Assembly: GCA_035288865.1 (NCBI GenBank)
Contig: DATDZA010000027.1
Coordinates: forward strand, 1 to 38,527
Reading direction: 5' to 3'
Length of the DNA stretch: 38,527 nt
Origin: GCA-2688775 sp035288865
GTDB taxonomy: Archaea > Nanobdellota > Nanobdellia > Woesearchaeales > GW2011-AR4
A model generated the notes under the pieces. The model ran no database searches. It saw nothing but the letters and a program-made list of their open reading frames with translations, and was not told the DNA's origin. Numbering within the stretch: position 1 is the first letter of the stretch; each line of letters begins with the position of its first letter. A program made the translations under genes and the position numbers. Positions 8,545 to 17,955 of the stretch are shown here, one piece after another.

Positions 8545-10785
8545 CTATTCATTATTTTCTTTATCATTATTTTTATCATTGTTGTTTACCAGTTTTTCCG
8601 TATAACGGCATTTTGGGTATTTCGAACATCCATAAAATTTTCCGTAAATCGAACTTCTCAAGACAATATCACCTTCATTGCATTTTGGGCATTTTCTTTT
8701 TGTCTCTCCGGTTGCAATTGCTTTTGCATCCAATCCTGCCTGTCCTTCAACTAATTTTGTCGGGCATTTTGGGTTCAGGCAGAATTCCTGCGGCTGCCTT
8801 GCCTTTTTGATTGCCAAGACTTTTGGAAATCCGCATGTCTCGCAGTCTTTTTTTGCAGGCTTTATCAAAGCATTTTTTGGTATCGAGAAAATTGTCTTGC
8901 AATCTGGGTATCTATTGCAACTTGCGAAGGCTCCAAACTTTCCTCTTCTCATTGTAATATTTCCTTGCTTGCATATCGGGCAAATTCCGAGAAAAGACAT
9001 TTCATCCTGTGTTTCCTTGTTTGCTTTCTGCAAATCAGTTCCGATTTCTTTTTGGTGCTTTTTTAATTCTGCGGTTATTTTTGTTATTGCATCTTTTGCA
9101 TCTTCAAGGAGCTGCTCTTTTTTTTGCTTGCCATCCCTTATCTTGTCCATTTCAATCTCAAACTTTCTTGTTAAATCCTCATCCAGAATCTTAGGACAGT
9201 ATTTTTCAAGAGTTTCAACCATTGAAATTCCAAGATTTGTGGCTTCGATTGCTTTGCCCTGCACGTAACCGCGCTGGAACAATGTATCGACTATTTCAGA
9301 CCTTGTCGCTTTTGTTCCGAGATTTCTTTTTTCCAAATCTTTGATTATCGATGCCGGAGTATACCTTTTTGGAGGCTGGGTTTCCTTGCTTAGCAGTTCT
9401 ATTGTTTTGACTTTAATTTTGTCATCTTTTTTCATATTTGGAAGCTCAATCTCCTCCAAATTTACATAAGGAGAGTAAAATTCGTGCCAGCCTTTCTCTA
9501 TCGTTCTTGTCCCTTTGGCGATAAAAATTTCATTATTGCAGTTTATCTCGGCAGTCATTGTCTCCCGTACGGCATTATCTGAGAATGTTGCAAGGAATCT
9601 TTTTACAATTAAATCATATATTTTTGATTCCCTCTCGGTAAGCTCTGCTGGAATAATCCCTGTAGGATATATTGCAGGATGCGCCGGATCTGTTTTTTTT
9701 CCATTATTTGGCTTTAGAGAAGATTTTTTGAGTAATTTCTTAATCAAATCAGAATATTGCTTTTGTTTGTTCAGGTCATTCAGGACTTTCATGTACCCTA
9801 TCGCTGGAGGCAATTGTTGGCTTGATGTTCTTGGATATGAAATATATCCGGAAGTGTAAAGCTCCTGCCCAATTTCTAAAATTTCTTTTGGCGAAATTCC
9901 ATGGCAGCGGTAGCCTTCAACCTGGAGTGATGTGAGGTCAAAAGGAAACGGCGGCATTTGGTTGAATTGCTTCCTGTCGAGATTGTCTATTTTTGCTTCT
10001 TTCTGGTTTTTTGTTTTTTCTAGGACTGCATCTGCGTTTTCTTTTTCCCAGAACTTATCTTCCTTATGCCATGCAATTATTTCCTTGCTGTTGTGCTCCC
10101 CTAAAAACTGAATCTGCCAGAAAGGCTTTGAGACGAAAGCTTTTATTTCCTTTTCTCTGTCAACAATTATTTTCAGCGCAGGCCCCTGCACCCTGCCGGT
10201 TGACATTATCTTGAAGGCACCTGTGCTTTTTATGGCTGCCGTGAGCGCGCGTGAGTAGTTTATGCCATTATAGAAATCTAAAAAATGGCGGGCTTCGCCA
10301 GATTCTGCCTGGCCCCATTCTATATGTTTCGACTTATTCTTGTAAGATTCCCTCAATTCATCTTTAGTCAATGTCGAGAATTTCATGCGGTTTGCGTCCT
10401 TCTTTTTGCAGAGATAACGTATAATATTCAGGCCAATCACTTCCCCTTCCTGGTCAAAATCTGTGGCAACCGTAAATTCATTTGCATCTTTGGCAAGTTT
10501 TTTGATAGTATTAAGATATTTTTTAGTGAACGCAGCTCCTTTGGAATTTTCAGAAACAGGTTGCCATTCTATATCGAATACCGGAAATATCCACCCTTTT
10601 TTTAATTTTTCAGCTAATCCGTACAAATGGCCGACTGCACAGGCTACAACGATATCCTTTTTGCCGTGAGTGATTTTATAGTACGGCACTCCTTGAATAT
10701 TTTCCTTTATTGCTTTGCCGTCAGCCAGCGCTTCAGCTATCTTGTTTGCCGCTGCGGGTTTTTCGCAAATGATTAATTCATACAT
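8545..10785 (-). CDS. topA: DNA topoisomerase I (type IA)
   Basis: The 746-aa enzyme relaxes negatively supercoiled DNA by transient single-strand cleavage. The Toprim domain carries E8 (CEKP) and the DFDQEGE acidic triad at 109-115. The active-site tyrosine is Y317 in GYISYPRTSSQ. Core domains run to about 600 and are followed by zinc-binding modules: CPICKQG with CNRYPDC, CETCG with CLNPKCP, and CPKCNEGD with CSKYPKC. The tail is Asn/Asp-rich. Length and layout match archaeal TopA. The start is supported by a TATA box at 10804-10814, about 24 nt before the ATG. Only 45 bp separate its stop from the downstream Lon-like gene. Confidence 0.96.
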   Translation of the reverse strand: MYELIICEKPAAANKIAEALADGKAIKENIQGVPYYKITHGKKDIVVACAVGHLYGLAEKLKKGWIFPVFDIEWQPVSENSKGAAFTKKYLNTIKKLAKDANEFTVATDFDQEGEVIGLNIIRYLCKKKDANRMKFSTLTKDELRESYKNKSKHIEWGQAESGEARHFLDFYNGINYSRALTAAIKSTGAFKIMSTGRVQGPALKIIVDREKEIKAFVSKPFWQIQFLGEHNSKEIIAWHKEDKFWEKENADAVLEKTKNQKEAKIDNLDRKQFNQMPPFPFDLTSLQVEGYRCHGISPKEILEIGQELYTSGYISYPRTSSQQLPPAIGYMKVLNDLNKQKQYSDLIKKLLKKSSLKPNNGKKTDPAHPAIYPTGIIPAELTERESKIYDLIVKRFLATFSDNAVRETMTAEINCNNEIFIAKGTRTIEKGWHEFYSPYVNLEEIELPNMKKDDKIKVKTIELLSKETQPPKRYTPASIIKDLEKRNLGTKATRSEIVDTLFQRGYVQGKAIEATNLGISMVETLEKYCPKILDEDLTRKFEIEMDKIRDGKQKKEQLLEDAKDAITKITAELKKHQKEIGTDLQKANKETQDEMSFLGICPICKQGNITMRRGKFGAFASCNRYPDCKTIFSIPKNALIKPAKKDCETCGFPKVLAIKKARQPQEFCLNPKCPTKLVEGQAGLDAKAIATGETKRKCPKCNEGDIVLRSSIYGKFYGCSKYPKCRYTEKLVNNNDKNNDKENNE

Positions 10786-10803
10786 TTTCTTTTATATTTT
10801 GAA

Positions 10804-10814
10804 TATTTTATATA
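10804..10814 (-). promoter_or_regulatory. TATA box of topA
   Basis: The minus strand reads TATATAAAATA, centred about 24 nt before the ATG at 10785, predicting a leaderless or nearly leaderless mRNA. Confidence 0.6.
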
Positions 10815-10870
10815 GAATTTAGTTGATAATATAAAAAAGTTATGAAAAATAATCAAAAATGACATTAATA

Positions 10871-13800
10871 CTACGCCGCTCTTTTAAATTCCCTATTATA
10901 TTCAATACTATCCGCAGCCAGTTTATTTCTCATTATTCCTTGTGCTTTTTCCCATATTAAATGAGCATCTCCACTGTAAGAAAGAACTATACCGTCGGGA
11001 GTTTCCTGCATTTGGCCACCTTCAAATGCATTTGTATAGTATTTTTTATCAGTTTTAAAAGGATTCATCTTTTGCATCGAAATTTTTATCTCAGGATAAG
11101 CTTCTTGGAAATAATCAGATCCATAGCCTTTTCCAATAACAATCTTATGGAATCCTGCTACATGCGCAAATGCTCCAAACATTTGCATGCAAAGATCGCA
11201 AAATAGTGGATATATCGAAGAATCCGCTCTAAATGGAGTTTCTACAGTATTCAATGCTAAAATCGGCTGGTTGTTTTCAAGTGAGGCAAAAGCAAGCATC
11301 ATACCAACGCGTTTTTTATTATCATCCATTATATTGATTAAAAGAGCATCGCCATCAAGAAAAAAATTAAATCCAGCAAATTCATTTACGCCACCCATTG
11401 CTACACAGCATCCTCCATCGTTGCCAACTGTAAGCACGCTTGGCTGAAAGAAATGAGTCATTCCCCTAGTCCATTTAGTTTTTAATTGTAAATTTAGCGG
11501 ATACTTTTTTGAAACATTAAATGATAGTTGAAGAATTCTTGCTTCACCCGTTTTTCCTGCAATTATCTTAGTAATTGATTCAGCTATTTGTTCCAAGTCC
11601 CCTCTCATTCCAAAAAATCTTTGTATTTTTTCTGGATTTACTATTCTAATCATCTTATTATCGTCTTGGACTTGAGGTAATATACATTTATTTATTACAT
11701 CTGGAACCCTATCCGTATTTAAAGAGCATACCTTGAGATAAGTTTCGCTGTTAATTATTTCATTTTTTGAAACTGATAATACAGAACACGTTTTATTTGC
11801 AATATTTTGAAATAATTTGTCCCTTTCCTCTCTATTTGAAATCATTTCTTCAGAAAATAGCAATAGTAAATTATCGGAGAATGAAACTATTTGTTCATTA
11901 ATTGCACGTTTTTTGTATTCTTCTGGGCTTATATTAGAAATTCCTGGCGCAACAACTCTCTGAACAAGATGCAGTTGCTGGTTTCCGAGCCAAACAGAAA
12001 GTTTAATTCCATAACTTTTTAATTTTTTTAGAGCATTAAGATTGCGCATCATATACCATTTGATGTAACCCTCTTCCTTCAAATCATAAGCGAGCTTAAC
12101 CAGATTTTTTATATCTGCGGGGAATTTAGTAGTTAAAATGCGCATATCCAGCTGACCCATAAGCGATTGTAACTCAGCATCACCAAATGTACCATAGAAA
12201 AAGTTTCTTGCACAAATATCTCTAATTTTGGTATATGATACTATCTTTCTTGCTATTTTTGATAAATCATTTGAAGTTTTCTTATCTTCTGGTATTTCTG
12301 ATAAAAATTTGGTTATACATATGGTCAGTATATCACTATGTTCTTTTAGGAACTCTAATAGGTTTCCTGCTTGTTTGAAGATTTCAACTAGAAATATAGT
12401 CACTGTTCTAATAGATTCACCGCCCCTAACAGTTTCCATGCAAGCAGGAAGCCCATAACTAATAATATCCAGCGAGTCTTCACCAGCAATTTTTGCAATT
12501 TCAACATGAGCTAACATTCCAAACTGTTGAATGATTTCTGGATTAAGATGTTCAAGCACAAGACGATAATTTCTGCCAGAATATTTTGCCAAATCGTTTA
12601 ATTGCATCCCTGTTTGTAGTATATTTTCTTCATTTATTATTAAATAGCATGAATTAAGACCATGTTTGAAAATATCTTCTGCATTGTCTCCACTTGCTTG
12701 GATAATTGCCCTTAGTTGACTAAGTATTTTCTCATAATTTCTTTTATTTATCATTCCAACGAATTTTTGGCAAAAACCTAAAATTAATTCTGAATTAGTG
12801 TTTTCATTTGCTATTTTCGCAAGCAATAATACGTGTTGGATATATTCTTCGGCTGTTTTGGTTTCATAAAATAATATAGCATCTGTAATTCTACTTTTAT
12901 AATAATTTCCATCCCAATACGAAGTTTTTGCAAGTGCTGTGCCAATTACTCTTACCATATCCAAAGTCATTGATTTTAAAATTTCTTCTTCACTAATTCT
13001 TCCCATGCCAGATGAGAAAAGTAATCCCCTCATTGTGTCAAATACTCTATTAAATTCATTTTTAACCTCTTTGCCTAAATCAATAAATACCATTAAGCCA
13101 AAGTGGTTTACTAGTTCACAGGCCTTACTAACACCATACAAAGAATGAACTGAACTGGAATTACATATTTCAACTAATTCAGAACAAACTTTGTTAATTC
13201 CTTCCCTCATTATTAACTCTTCCAAATTCTTAAGCGCCTTCAAAAAATCATCTACATTCCAAGAATACTTCAAGTCCTTAACCGAGAAAATAGAGTTAAC
13301 AATGTCTTCTAAGCCAAATTTTCTTATTATTTTATCTAAATTTATTACATTAGGAAGAAGATATGCTTTGATATTCTGATAATACTTTTTTTTATTGAAT
13401 TGGTCACGATAAATCTTCATTAATCTTGTAGTATATTCCCATTCCCTGACTAGTATCTCTCCTAAATCTGGATAAGAATCAAAAGGAAATCCTAATAATG
13501 CAAGAGTTTTTTTTCTTGCTTCATAAGTCTTCTCGGCAATCTCACGGCCTAAATTTTCTTTTAGAATCGCATCTAATTCTTCTAAAGGCTTAGTATCTTG
13601 TTCTTCCAGCGATAAAATTTGTTTTTCTTCTTTTAATAATTCAATTAGTTTATTTATATTGAAGCGAAGCACACCAATATCTTTATCTCTATAATAGTCT
13701 ATAAACTGTAATTGTCTGCCCAAGTTATCTTCCAACCTATTCAATAAGCTTTTTTCATCTTCAAATAGTTTTTTGATTCTAATAGAATGCGAAATAGGAA

Positions 13801-14095
13801 AGTATGAATGTTGTAATATATTCCTTAAATTAAGAATAGCTTTTTTTCTTTGCTTCGATTCTTCTTGTTCTTTGCTGTCTATTCTTCTGATAGATCTAAT
13901 ACTTTCCTCAAATTTTCTCAAATCCCATTTTTGATTCCAATCTTTTAAAAATTCTTGAATCAAGACTACTTTCTTGCTCCAATCTTCCTCTAGATTCCAT
14001 AGTTCTGATACGACTTTTGCTACATCTCTGTGCGCCAATGATGCCCAAGTAGCTTCTGTTTTGCTGCCAAATAATCTTTCAACTACTGTTCTCAT
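10871..14095 (-). CDS. 1074-aa protein of unknown function, helical N-terminal part and alpha/beta C-terminal domain
   Basis: I do not recognise this family. Residues about 1-750 are almost entirely predicted helix with regular hydrophobic spacing, as in HEAT/ARM-like or TPR-like solenoids, without a clear consensus repeat. The last 250 residues differ: a Gly/Cys-containing strand segment (TVGNDGGCCVAMGG), then FFLDGDALLINIMDD, RVGMMLAFAS, and a strand-helix-strand ending in AGFHKIVIGKGYG. That order is reminiscent of a GNAT acyltransferase core, but the acetyl-CoA P-loop (Q/RxxGxG/A) is not obvious. No signal peptide or membrane segment is visible. A TATA-like GTTTAAATATG near 14116 precedes the ATG. 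It lies alone between topA and the NAD operon. Confidence 0.8.
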   Translation of the reverse strand: MRTVVERLFGSKTEATWASLAHRDVAKVVSELWNLEEDWSKKVVLIQEFLKDWNQKWDLRKFEESIRSIRRIDSKEQEESKQRKKAILNLRNILQHSYFPISHSIRIKKLFEDEKSLLNRLEDNLGRQLQFIDYYRDKDIGVLRFNINKLIELLKEEKQILSLEEQDTKPLEELDAILKENLGREIAEKTYEARKKTLALLGFPFDSYPDLGEILVREWEYTTRLMKIYRDQFNKKKYYQNIKAYLLPNVINLDKIIRKFGLEDIVNSIFSVKDLKYSWNVDDFLKALKNLEELIMREGINKVCSELVEICNSSSVHSLYGVSKACELVNHFGLMVFIDLGKEVKNEFNRVFDTMRGLLFSSGMGRISEEEILKSMTLDMVRVIGTALAKTSYWDGNYYKSRITDAILFYETKTAEEYIQHVLLLAKIANENTNSELILGFCQKFVGMINKRNYEKILSQLRAIIQASGDNAEDIFKHGLNSCYLIINEENILQTGMQLNDLAKYSGRNYRLVLEHLNPEIIQQFGMLAHVEIAKIAGEDSLDIISYGLPACMETVRGGESIRTVTIFLVEIFKQAGNLLEFLKEHSDILTICITKFLSEIPEDKKTSNDLSKIARKIVSYTKIRDICARNFFYGTFGDAELQSLMGQLDMRILTTKFPADIKNLVKLAYDLKEEGYIKWYMMRNLNALKKLKSYGIKLSVWLGNQQLHLVQRVVAPGISNISPEEYKKRAINEQIVSFSDNLLLLFSEEMISNREERDKLFQNIANKTCSVLSVSKNEIINSETYLKVCSLNTDRVPDVINKCILPQVQDDNKMIRIVNPEKIQRFFGMRGDLEQIAESITKIIAGKTGEARILQLSFNVSKKYPLNLQLKTKWTRGMTHFFQPSVLTVGNDGGCCVAMGGVNEFAGFNFFLDGDALLINIMDDNKKRVGMMLAFASLENNQPILALNTVETPFRADSSIYPLFCDLCMQMFGAFAHVAGFHKIVIGKGYGSDYFQEAYPEIKISMQKMNPFKTDKKYYTNAFEGGQMQETPDGIVLSYSGDAHLIWEKAQGIMRNKLAADSIEYNREFKRAA

Positions 14096-14161
14096 AAATT
14101 ATCAATCAAGAACTACATATTTAAACATTTCTTTTGGACAGTTCTTTTAAAACCAATAAAA

Positions 14162-14953
14162 TTAATTCCCGACTTTTACATTATTTTTAATATTTTTTAT
14201 CGCCTGTATTGCGCTTAACACCGCCAAATAACTTGTTTTTGGATTTTTGCTGGGAAGATTCTGCGTTAATGTTTTTATAATTCCAAACTCTCCGATAACT
14301 TCTATTTCATGAGTATTAAATTTTGTACTTGGATCTGCAACAATTTTTACTTTGATATTTTCAAATTTTGATGCTAAAAAAAGTGTTGCTGCCACGTTTA
14401 TGTTTTGTGGAAAACCGGCAACAGCTTCCTTTAAATCCCCTTCAAAAATTACTTTTATGCCTTTTAATTTACTTAAATCAATTTTATTGTTAACTATATA
14501 AGGCGCGCCTTCTAGCCCCCTTACAGGCTTTGTTGTCGTCAAAGTTAATGATTTTATCATACCTGAAACAGATTTAATAGCATCCAATCCTGCAATAGCC
14601 CCTGAAGGGAGCAATATTTCGCAATTTTTTATTTTGCTTAATAAATCCAGATTATTAATCAGACCGCCGGTGCTCATCATCAATAATTTTTTGTCTTTTT
14701 TGTCAAGATTTTCATTTTTCAGTATAGGCTCAATTACATTTTTTGTTGCCGATTCAATTATTAAGTCTGAATTTTTTATCAAATCATTTAAATCCATAAA
14801 TATAGGTTTGTTATTTCTTAATTTTTTAATCAATTCGTCAACTTTATTTTTATCAATATCATTTATTCCAATTAAATTAAAATCCCCAGTTTTATCAATA
14901 AACTCGGCAACTACAGTTCCAATAAATCCGCATCCAATTATTCCTGTTTTCAT
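14162..14953 (-). CDS. nadX: L-aspartate dehydrogenase
   Basis: The 263-aa enzyme oxidises L-aspartate to iminoaspartate with NAD(P)+, the first step of de novo NAD synthesis in organisms lacking NadB. The N-terminal Rossmann motif is GIIGCGFIG (4-12). The C-terminal half carries GFPQNINVAA and a NTHEIEV segment containing the conserved histidine of the family. SGAIAGLDAI and EGAPYIV are also typical. Its ATG overlaps the nadC stop codon by 4 nt (ATGA), so translation is probably coupled. It is the last gene of the nadA-nadC-nadX operon. Aspartate dehydrogenase fits better than homoserine dehydrogenase because of the neighbours and the short length. Confidence 0.93.
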   Translation of the reverse strand: MKTGIIGCGFIGTVVAEFIDKTGDFNLIGINDIDKNKVDELIKKLRNNKPIFMDLNDLIKNSDLIIESATKNVIEPILKNENLDKKDKKLLMMSTGGLINNLDLLSKIKNCEILLPSGAIAGLDAIKSVSGMIKSLTLTTTKPVRGLEGAPYIVNNKIDLSKLKGIKVIFEGDLKEAVAGFPQNINVAATLFLASKFENIKVKIVADPSTKFNTHEIEVIGEFGIIKTLTQNLPSKNPKTSYLAVLSAIQAIKNIKNNVKVGN

Positions 14954-15855
14954 CGGATTTCCTGCGACAAATCAAGAGCTTTTGCAGAGTTTGTCAAATA
15001 CCCCATAGAGATTATATCGACTCCGCAGCTTGCGTAATTTGCCAAATTTCCTTCATTTATATTCCCTGAGGCTTCCAGCAATATGCTATTGTAAACATCC
15101 ATTTTTTTTAATGTTCTTATTATCGATTTTATTTCATGCGGATTTATTTTATCAAGCATTAACGCAAAAATATGTTTATTATTTTTATCTAAAGCTGATT
15201 TTATTGCTGTTGCCGCACTTATCGCATTATTCTTATTCTCTACTTCAATTTCAATTCTTTTTGATGCATTTCTGTAAAGGTTTATTATTTTTCTAAAATC
15301 ATACTTAAGAAGCTCCAAATGATTGTCTTTGATGATTACTCCGTCATTAAGGCTAAGCCTATGGCTTAATCCCCCCCCAACGCTCACGGCTTTTTTGTCC
15401 ATTAGCCCCCACGGGGTTTTTCTGGTTGCGGCTATTCTTGATTTGCCTGATATCTTTGACAGATTAAATGCCAATGTTGCAATTCCGCTCATTCTTTGAA
15501 GCAAGTTGAGGTTTGTTCGTTCCATTGGCAAAATAATTCTTGCATCCCCTGTAATTTCAACGATGACATCTTTGTTTTTTATTTTCTCGCCGTCTTTTTT
15601 GAAAAATATTAGCTTTAAGTCTTTGTTTATAAGAGAGAATTCATCCAGTCCTGCAACAATGCCCTCATCTTTTGAAATAATCACTGCCTTAATCTTTTTT
15701 TTCAATGGAGACGTCGCAAGGTCTTTTTTTTTCACATCATTTCGCAACAGGAGAGACTGAAGTTTGCCGACGAAGTTCCTGTAATCTTTATTCTTAATGC
15801 TCAGCCCGCCTTTCCTATCCCAGAATTCACCAATTCTATCTTCTCTACGCTGCAT
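14950..15855 (-). CDS. nadC: Nicotinate-nucleotide pyrophosphorylase (quinolinate phosphoribosyltransferase)
   Basis: The 301-aa enzyme converts quinolinate and PRPP to nicotinate mononucleotide, CO2 and PPi. The family segments are present: ERTNLNLLQRMSGIAT near 113-128, AATRKTPWGLMDKKAV with the PRPP/quinolinate-binding Arg and Lys, HRLSLNDGVIIKDNH, and a late SMGYLTNSAKALDLS. In many bacterial enzymes the corresponding segment reads TRKTTPG; the PWG variant here also occurs in archaeal homologues as far as I recall. Its start overlaps the nadA stop by 11 nt and its stop overlaps the nadX start, so the three genes form one translationally coupled operon. Confidence 0.95.
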   Translation of the reverse strand: MQRREDRIGEFWDRKGGLSIKNKDYRNFVGKLQSLLLRNDVKKKDLATSPLKKKIKAVIISKDEGIVAGLDEFSLINKDLKLIFFKKDGEKIKNKDVIVEITGDARIILPMERTNLNLLQRMSGIATLAFNLSKISGKSRIAATRKTPWGLMDKKAVSVGGGLSHRLSLNDGVIIKDNHLELLKYDFRKIINLYRNASKRIEIEVENKNNAISAATAIKSALDKNNKHIFALMLDKINPHEIKSIIRTLKKMDVYNSILLEASGNINEGNLANYASCGVDIISMGYLTNSAKALDLSQEIR

Positions 15856-16792
15856 TTTTTGAAACAGCCAGCATTCTGTCTATCGCTTTTCGCGCGCCTT
15901 TTATTATATCTTCCGGCAAGGTTATCTCATTTTGGTTTGTAATCAGCGCCCTGGCGACTAACGGGAGGGTTGTGGATTTCATGTACGGGCATACATTGCA
16001 GAATGAAAGGAAATTTTTTTCAGGAACGTCCTGCCGTAATTTATCTGTCATGCCACATTCTGTTACCACAATAAAATTCTTGGAGCCGTCTGATTTTGCG
16101 AACTTAGCCATTCCTCCGGTGCCGCAGATGTGGTCCGATAATTTCAATAATTCATCTTTGCATTCAGGATGTGCTATTACTTTAGCGTCAGGATATTTCT
16201 GCTTGAATTCTTTCAAAGTGTTTACATCAAGCTTGTCATGTACAAAACAGTAGCCATCCCATAAAATTATTTCTTTCTCGGTGTGCTCCTGCACGTATCT
16301 TCCAAGATTTTTATCTGGAAGGAATATGACTCTTTTGTTGCGCAGTGAATTAACAACCTCAACTGCATTGGCAGAGGTGCAGCAAATGTCTGAAATTGCC
16401 TTTACCTCGGCAGTTGTATTGACATAGCTTACGACGGCAGCATCTGGATATTTATTTTTTACTTCTTTTAATTTCTCAACGGTTGCCATATCTGCGAGCG
16501 AGCATCCGGCATCGAGATTCGGCAGCAAAACTGTTTTGGATGGGCTTAGGACTTTTGCAGTTTCAGCCATGAATTTAACGCCGCAAAAGAGTATTACATC
16601 GGCTTTTGTTTCAGCTGCTTTGACAGATAATCCTAATGAATCCCCTATGTAATCGGCAATTTTGAACATTTCCGGCCTTTGATAGTTATGGACGAGAATT
16701 ACTGCATTTCTCTGTTTTTTTAATTCTAGAATTAAATCAATTAGTTTTTGCTCTTCACTTACCAAGACTGGCGGCATTAATTTGCTTTCCAT
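15845..16792 (-). CDS. nadA: Quinolinate synthase
   Basis: NadA condenses iminoaspartate with dihydroxyacetone phosphate to quinolinate using a [4Fe-4S] cluster. The frame is open to an ATG at 16870, but a TATA box at 16814-16822 lies inside that extension and is centred 26 nt before the internal ATG at 16792. The start MESKLMPPVL is therefore chosen (315 aa). The extension would also be unlike the family. Conserved pieces include VILVHNYQRPE, the cluster cysteines in LFCGVKFMAETAK, TECGM and CNVCPYMK, and SYVNTTAEVKA. First gene of the operon; divergent from the NAD-kinase-like gene. Confidence 0.94.
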   Translation of the reverse strand: MESKLMPPVLVSEEQKLIDLILELKKQRNAVILVHNYQRPEMFKIADYIGDSLGLSVKAAETKADVILFCGVKFMAETAKVLSPSKTVLLPNLDAGCSLADMATVEKLKEVKNKYPDAAVVSYVNTTAEVKAISDICCTSANAVEVVNSLRNKRVIFLPDKNLGRYVQEHTEKEIILWDGYCFVHDKLDVNTLKEFKQKYPDAKVIAHPECKDELLKLSDHICGTGGMAKFAKSDGSKNFIVVTECGMTDKLRQDVPEKNFLSFCNVCPYMKSTTLPLVARALITNQNEITLPEDIIKGARKAIDRMLAVSKNAA

Positions 16793-16813
16793 TAATCTAG
16801 CTAAAGTTATACT

Positions 16814-16822
16814 ATTTATATA
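16814..16822 (-). promoter_or_regulatory. TATA box of the nadA-nadC-nadX operon
   Basis: The minus strand reads TATATAAAT. Its centre is 26 nt before the ATG at 16792, which fixes the nadA start and predicts a leaderless transcript. Confidence 0.7.
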
Positions 16823-16865
16823 CCTAATTGAAGAGGCAATGTGATTATTAAGAATCAGATAAAGC

Positions 16866-16878
16866 GGCAAATTTTGCC
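16866..16878. promoter_or_regulatory. Perfect inverted repeat in the nadA / NAD-kinase divergent promoter
   Basis: GGCAAA-T-TTTGCC is a 13-nt perfect palindrome. It lies directly before a TATAAATAG sequence (16879 onward) and between the two divergent promoters. The half-site TTTGCC recurs at 16915-16920, just before the NAD-kinase-like ATG. Candidate operator for a regulator of NAD metabolism. Confidence 0.5.
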
Positions 16879-16922
16879 TATAAATAGAAAGATATATTAA
16901 TCACTTTATTTTACTTTGCCGT

Positions 16923-17915
16923 ATGTATCTCGTAATATCAAAGGCAGACAGGCAATCAGAGGAACTTGCAAAAATTGCATTAACCTACTTAAGAGAAAAC
17001 AAGCTGAATTATGATTTTGAAAAAGAAATTACCGCAGTAAAAAAGGATTATGAGGTTGCGATAGCAGTCGGGGATGACAGATTTATTCTTGAAACATTCA
17101 GGAAGCTGGGAAAATTGCAGATTCCACTTTTCGCTGTCGGATCAAGCCAAAGTTTTCTGGCACAAGCAAATGCGCTTAATCTGAAGCATTATCTAAATTT
17201 GATAAAGAAAAAAAAATATACCATTTTTAAGAGGTCAAGACTGATTGCAAGGTTTGATAAAATAACGACTTCCATTGCGCTGAATGATATTGGTATGTTT
17301 TCATCTAAAAGCGCCTCTTTATTGAAGTATTCTTTGGCGTTAAATGAGGATACATTTTGGAAAGATTCAAGCGACGGAATAGTTATTGCCACACCGACCG
17401 GAAGCACCGGCTATTCATTGTCTGCGGGAGGCCCTATTGTTCTGGATGAGCCGAACATTTTTACCATAACTTCAATTTCTTCCCTTGAAAAACATTCCCC
17501 GCTTGTTGTATCAGACAGTACAAAAATAAAAATCAAGGATATTGAAGGGGCTAAACCTATATTGATAATTGACGGAGAAGTGAGGCTGCCGGTGCATTCC
17601 GATGAATTAATAATTGAGAAATCACCTTACTCCGCTAATTTTGTTAGTTTTTCAAAGGAATACCAGCTGGAAAGCAGGCTGAAAAAAAGAACTATTCATA
17701 CAAATGTAGGCAAGCTGAAAGATTTGCCGGCAAGCGCAAAACTCATCTACAGAATACTGGCGCATGAAGGAAGCATGACGCAAAAAGATTTGATAGACTC
17801 TTCTCTTATGCCGGAAAGAACTGTGAGATATGCCCTCACCCTGCTTATGAACAAAGGGCTGATTGATAGCACGCCTCATTTCAGCGATGCAAGGCAGACG
17901 GTTTACGGGGTTTGA
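16923..17915 (+). CDS. NAD kinase-like protein fused to a C-terminal winged helix
   Basis: Residues 1-255 match the NAD kinase fold: LND at 120-122 replaces the NE motif, and DGIVIATPTGSTGYSLSAGGP at 151-171 is the family signature. The catalytic GGDGT loop is altered to VGDDR (49-53): the aspartate D51 is kept, but the following Gly-Thr is Asp-Arg. Residues about 265-330 form a winged helix (MTQKDLIDSSLMPERTVRYA and LLMNKGLIDS). The protein could phosphorylate NAD, sense it, or both. It is transcribed divergently from nadA-nadC-nadX across 130 bp containing an inverted repeat, which suggests it may regulate them. A TATA-like GATATATTAA near 16894 lies about 29 nt before the ATG. Confidence 0.85.
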   Translation: MYLVISKADRQSEELAKIALTYLRENKLNYDFEKEITAVKKDYEVAIAVGDDRFILETFRKLGKLQIPLFAVGSSQSFLAQANALNLKHYLNLIKKKKYTIFKRSRLIARFDKITTSIALNDIGMFSSKSASLLKYSLALNEDTFWKDSSDGIVIATPTGSTGYSLSAGGPIVLDEPNIFTITSISSLEKHSPLVVSDSTKIKIKDIEGAKPILIIDGEVRLPVHSDELIIEKSPYSANFVSFSKEYQLESRLKKRTIHTNVGKLKDLPASAKLIYRILAHEGSMTQKDLIDSSLMPERTVRYALTLLMNKGLIDSTPHFSDARQTVYGV

Positions 17916-17955
17916 AATCAATAATTTTAAAAATTAATCCTTATTCTCATATTCC

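Noticed and set aside
8678..9268. 196-codon plus-strand frame opposite topA
   Set aside because: The opposite strand encodes the zinc ribbons and core of TopA with conserved motifs; this is a shadow frame.
16793..16870. 26-codon N-terminal extension of nadA
   Set aside because: The nadA TATA box lies within it at the exact distance for the internal ATG.
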